NCBI GenBank assembly: GCA_017427285.1
Contig: JAFRTE010000019.1
Span: 62,001-126,000 of the forward strand
Direction: 5' to 3'
Source of the DNA: Clostridia bacterium
GTDB lineage: Bacteria; Bacillota; Clostridia; Oscillospirales; UBA644
DNA length: 64,000 nucleotides
Shown: piece after piece, positions 62,096 through 64,000 of the stretch
Numbering within the stretch: the first letter of the stretch is position 1
How the letters are laid out: every line of letters starts with the position of its first letter
The notes under the pieces: generated by a model
Databases searched by the model: none
Seen by the model: only the letters and a program-made list of their open reading frames with translations
Told to the model about the DNA's origin: nothing
Program-made: the position numbers and the translations under genes

Positions 62096-64000
62096 ATGCG
62101 CGACGTAAAAAATGCGAAAACTGATAAAAAAATATCAGAAAAAAAATTGGCTTCGGTATCAGCAGTTTCTACCGATTCCGATTCCGATGCTCGCATTTCT
62201 CTGAAAACAAAAAAAGATATGAAAAAGCAGTATAAAAAGGCGGAAAAGATCAAGCACCATTATTTCCGGACTTTTTATTACTCTTTTGCCATCACATTTA
62301 TAATCCTCGGTGCAATAGCCATCCTTTACTTCATGTATCAGCAGGATAAAAACGTTTTCGGCTTTGCGGACAGATACTATGATCAGGCAGTTGAACATCT
62401 TGAAGCCGGAAACAGATCGCAAGCCGTTGAAGCGCTTAAAGAATGTCTCGAATTCGATCCGGGTCATACAGAAGCGCGGCTGCTGCTTGCTCAGGTATAT
62501 GAAGAACTGTCCCGAAACGACGAAGCTGTTAACGTTTTGACGGAAGGTATTGAAATTTCGCCGAGAAACGAAACCTTTTATCAAAAAAAGATTCAGCTCC
62601 TTACCAAATCCGATAAAATCTCCGATGCGATGGAGTTTATAAATTCCATTTCGTCCTCCTATATCATTGTTAAGCTTTCCGATACCCGACCCGCAACAGT
62701 AGCTATGAGCCCGGACCCCGGAACTTACGATTCATCCGTTCAGGTCGAACTTGTCAGTACGGGCGGCGCAACCATCTACTATACTCTCGACGGTTCTTCT
62801 CCCACGACAAAAAGCAGAGTTTACGATCCCGAACACCCCATAGTTATAGATAAGGGAACGGTAACAATAAGAGCGTTTGCAATGAACAAACAAAATATGA
62901 TAAGCGACGAATACAGCGCAACTTACCGTATTTACAGCGCAAACTCGGCGTATATCTTTTTGGACGACAAAGTTGAGCAGATGGTCAGAACTTCCATCAA
63001 TAAACCGACCGGAACGATCTATTACAGAGACCTTCAGAATGTAAAGCGCCTTTCGAGCGAAGAAAAAGGCGACGTAAAATATACGGGAAACATTTCTACT
63101 CTTAACGACCTTATCGAAATGGTCAACTTAAATGAGGTTATTCTTGTCAACGAACCGTATATCGAAGATTTTTCACCGCTTTTGCAGCTTAAATCGATGA
63201 CTTCGCTGAATGTTTCCGGGTGCGGGATCGACGACGAAAAAGCAAAACAGATTTACGCAGTTTTGTGGCTTAATATCCTTAAAATGGACGACAATCAGCT
63301 CACCAATATAGACGGCGTAAGAAATATGTCAGTTCTCCGTGAGTTTTCCGCAGCGGGAAACGCTCTTAAAAATGTTTCCGTTATAGGAAATATGACGCTT
63401 TTAAGAAGTCTTAATCTCTCAAACAACCTTATAAGCGATATTTCGTCTTTTTCCAATCTCTCTTCGCTTAAAACACTTGATATTTCAAACAATCTTGTAA
63501 GCGATATATCGTCACTGTCTTATTTGACAATGCTTACCGACCTTAATATCAGCACAAATAACATAAAACAGCTAAACGCTATATCCCGTCTTCAGAATAT
63601 CGAGATTTTAACCGTAAGCAACAATCCGATACTTTATCTGTTACCGATCGAAGAATTTACGTCGCTGAAAACGCTGAAAATAGACGGTACGTCGGTCACA
63701 ACTCTCGGCGCTCTTTCCGATCTTGTAAATCTTGAATCCCTTGACTGTTCACGAACCGCAATAACCGATTTTTCCGCGCTTTCGAAAATGCGTCTTAAAA
63801 CTCTCGTTGCCGCTCAGGCAAATATATCCGATGTCAGCGTCATTTCACTTGCAAACTCTGTTAAAATGCTTGATCTGTCGCTCAATTCAATTTCGGATGT
63901 TTCTCCGCTGTCTACAATGACAAATCTTAATATTCTGAATATTTCCGGCAATCCCGTCTCCAATTTCAGCGTTTTACAGCTTTGTACCACCCTCGAAAGC
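62096..64000 (+). CDS. Membrane protein with TPR, chitobiase-like and LRR domains, 3' end outside window
   Basis: An ATG at 62096 with AAGGAG six bases upstream opens a frame that stays open to the end (635 codons). A charged cytoplasmic N-terminus is followed by one membrane segment (about residues 61-81), two or three TPR-like helices (about 88-160), a chitobiase C-terminal/FN3-like beta domain (about 183-260, STGGATIYYTLDGSSPTT) and internalin-type leucine-rich repeats from about 330 (LRSLNLSNNLISDISSFSNLSSLK and kin). It is probably an extracytoplasmic binding or adhesion protein. The C-terminal anchor, if any, lies beyond the window. Confidence 0.85.
   Translation, partial: MRDVKNAKTDKKISEKKLASVSAVSTDSDSDARISLKTKKDMKKQYKKAEKIKHHYFRTFYYSFAITFIILGAIAILYFMYQQDKNVFGFADRYYDQAVEHLEAGNRSQAVEALKECLEFDPGHTEARLLLAQVYEELSRNDEAVNVLTEGIEISPRNETFYQKKIQLLTKSDKISDAMEFINSISSSYIIVKLSDTRPATVAMSPDPGTYDSSVQVELVSTGGATIYYTLDGSSPTTKSRVYDPEHPIVIDKGTVTIRAFAMNKQNMISDEYSATYRIYSANSAYIFLDDKVEQMVRTSINKPTGTIYYRDLQNVKRLSSEEKGDVKYTGNISTLNDLIEMVNLNEVILVNEPYIEDFSPLLQLKSMTSLNVSGCGIDDEKAKQIYAVLWLNILKMDDNQLTNIDGVRNMSVLREFSAAGNALKNVSVIGNMTLLRSLNLSNNLISDISSFSNLSSLKTLDISNNLVSDISSLSYLTMLTDLNISTNNIKQLNAISRLQNIEILTVSNNPILYLLPIEEFTSLKTLKIDGTSVTTLGALSDLVNLESLDCSRTAITDFSALSKMRLKTLVAAQANISDVSVISLANSVKMLDLSLNSISDVSPLSTMTNLNILNISGNPVSNFSVLQLCTTLES

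Overview
The window looks like chromosome of a low-to-moderate GC, Gram-positive Clostridia-type anaerobe, probably an uncultured gut or other glycan-rich-habitat lineage. Support: MreB and a class A PBP, TPP and lysine riboswitches, ECF S components, the queA-tgt pair, TrmK, DUF1858 and DUF4364 proteins, a nucleoside BMP/ABC importer, Gram-positive C-terminal anchors, an [FeFe]-hydrogenase-like protein, and near-consensus sigma-A promoters, almost all with 17-bp spacers. No phage, transposon, CRISPR array or rRNA was seen. The species cannot be named from this sequence.

Layout. 1-5.2 kb: end of a membrane protein gene, mreB, then minus-strand genes for a VWA protein, a CDF metal exporter, a degenerate macro/HTH fusion and a zinc-ribbon membrane protein. 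5.2-8.1 kb: a TPP-riboswitch-controlled thiT, a DUF4364 protein and an orphan sugar-binding lipoprotein. 8.1-13.1 kb: sugar use (GH127 glycosidase and ribulokinase on minus, galactokinase on plus). 13.1-16.2 kb: a wall amidase, a DHHW-family protein and an ECF S component. 16.3-21.9 kb: a purine-nucleoside importer (two permeases, double ATPase, BMP lipoprotein) behind xpt. 22.1-25.8 kb: fucI and a divergent DUF4838 protein. 25.9-29.1 kb: queA-tgt and a secreted protein. 29.1-34.5 kb: a lysine-riboswitch operon asd-dapA-dapB, a stand-alone ACT-ACT protein and a GH127-like gene. 34.6-43.7 kb: a CBM9-like surface protein, a large PBP1A, a GH29 fucosidase and a triple-LamG surface protein. 43.7-48.5 kb: a SIS isomerase/deaminase, ROK kinase, PIG-L deacetylase and second orphan sugar-binding lipoprotein. 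48.5-54.9 kb: DUF1858, trmK, Nif3, an FAD oxidoreductase, a 3D/G5 wall protein and a sulfatase. 54.9-58.6 kb: kdgK, tRNA-Val, a lipoprotein, an amidohydrolase and a flippase-like membrane protein. 58.9-62.1 kb: DRTGG - HATPase - hydrogenase-like - DRTGG - PHP operon. 62.1 kb to the end: a TPR/chitobiase-like/LRR membrane protein that runs off the window.

How it fits together. Much of the accessory content serves glycan scavenging: fucosidase and fucose isomerase, two arabinofuranosidase-type enzymes with ribulokinase, galactokinase, KDG kinase, a sulfatase, and a proposed route taking N-acetyl amino sugars through deacetylation first. Most glycosidases lack signal peptides, so imported oligosaccharides are probably cut inside the cell, yet no sugar permease is encoded here. 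Visible control is mainly by riboswitches and attenuators; no classical sugar regulator was recognised. The candidates most worth following are the hydrogenase-like sensory operon, the three-gene amino-sugar module, the free-standing aspartokinase-like ACT protein and the macro/HTH fusion.
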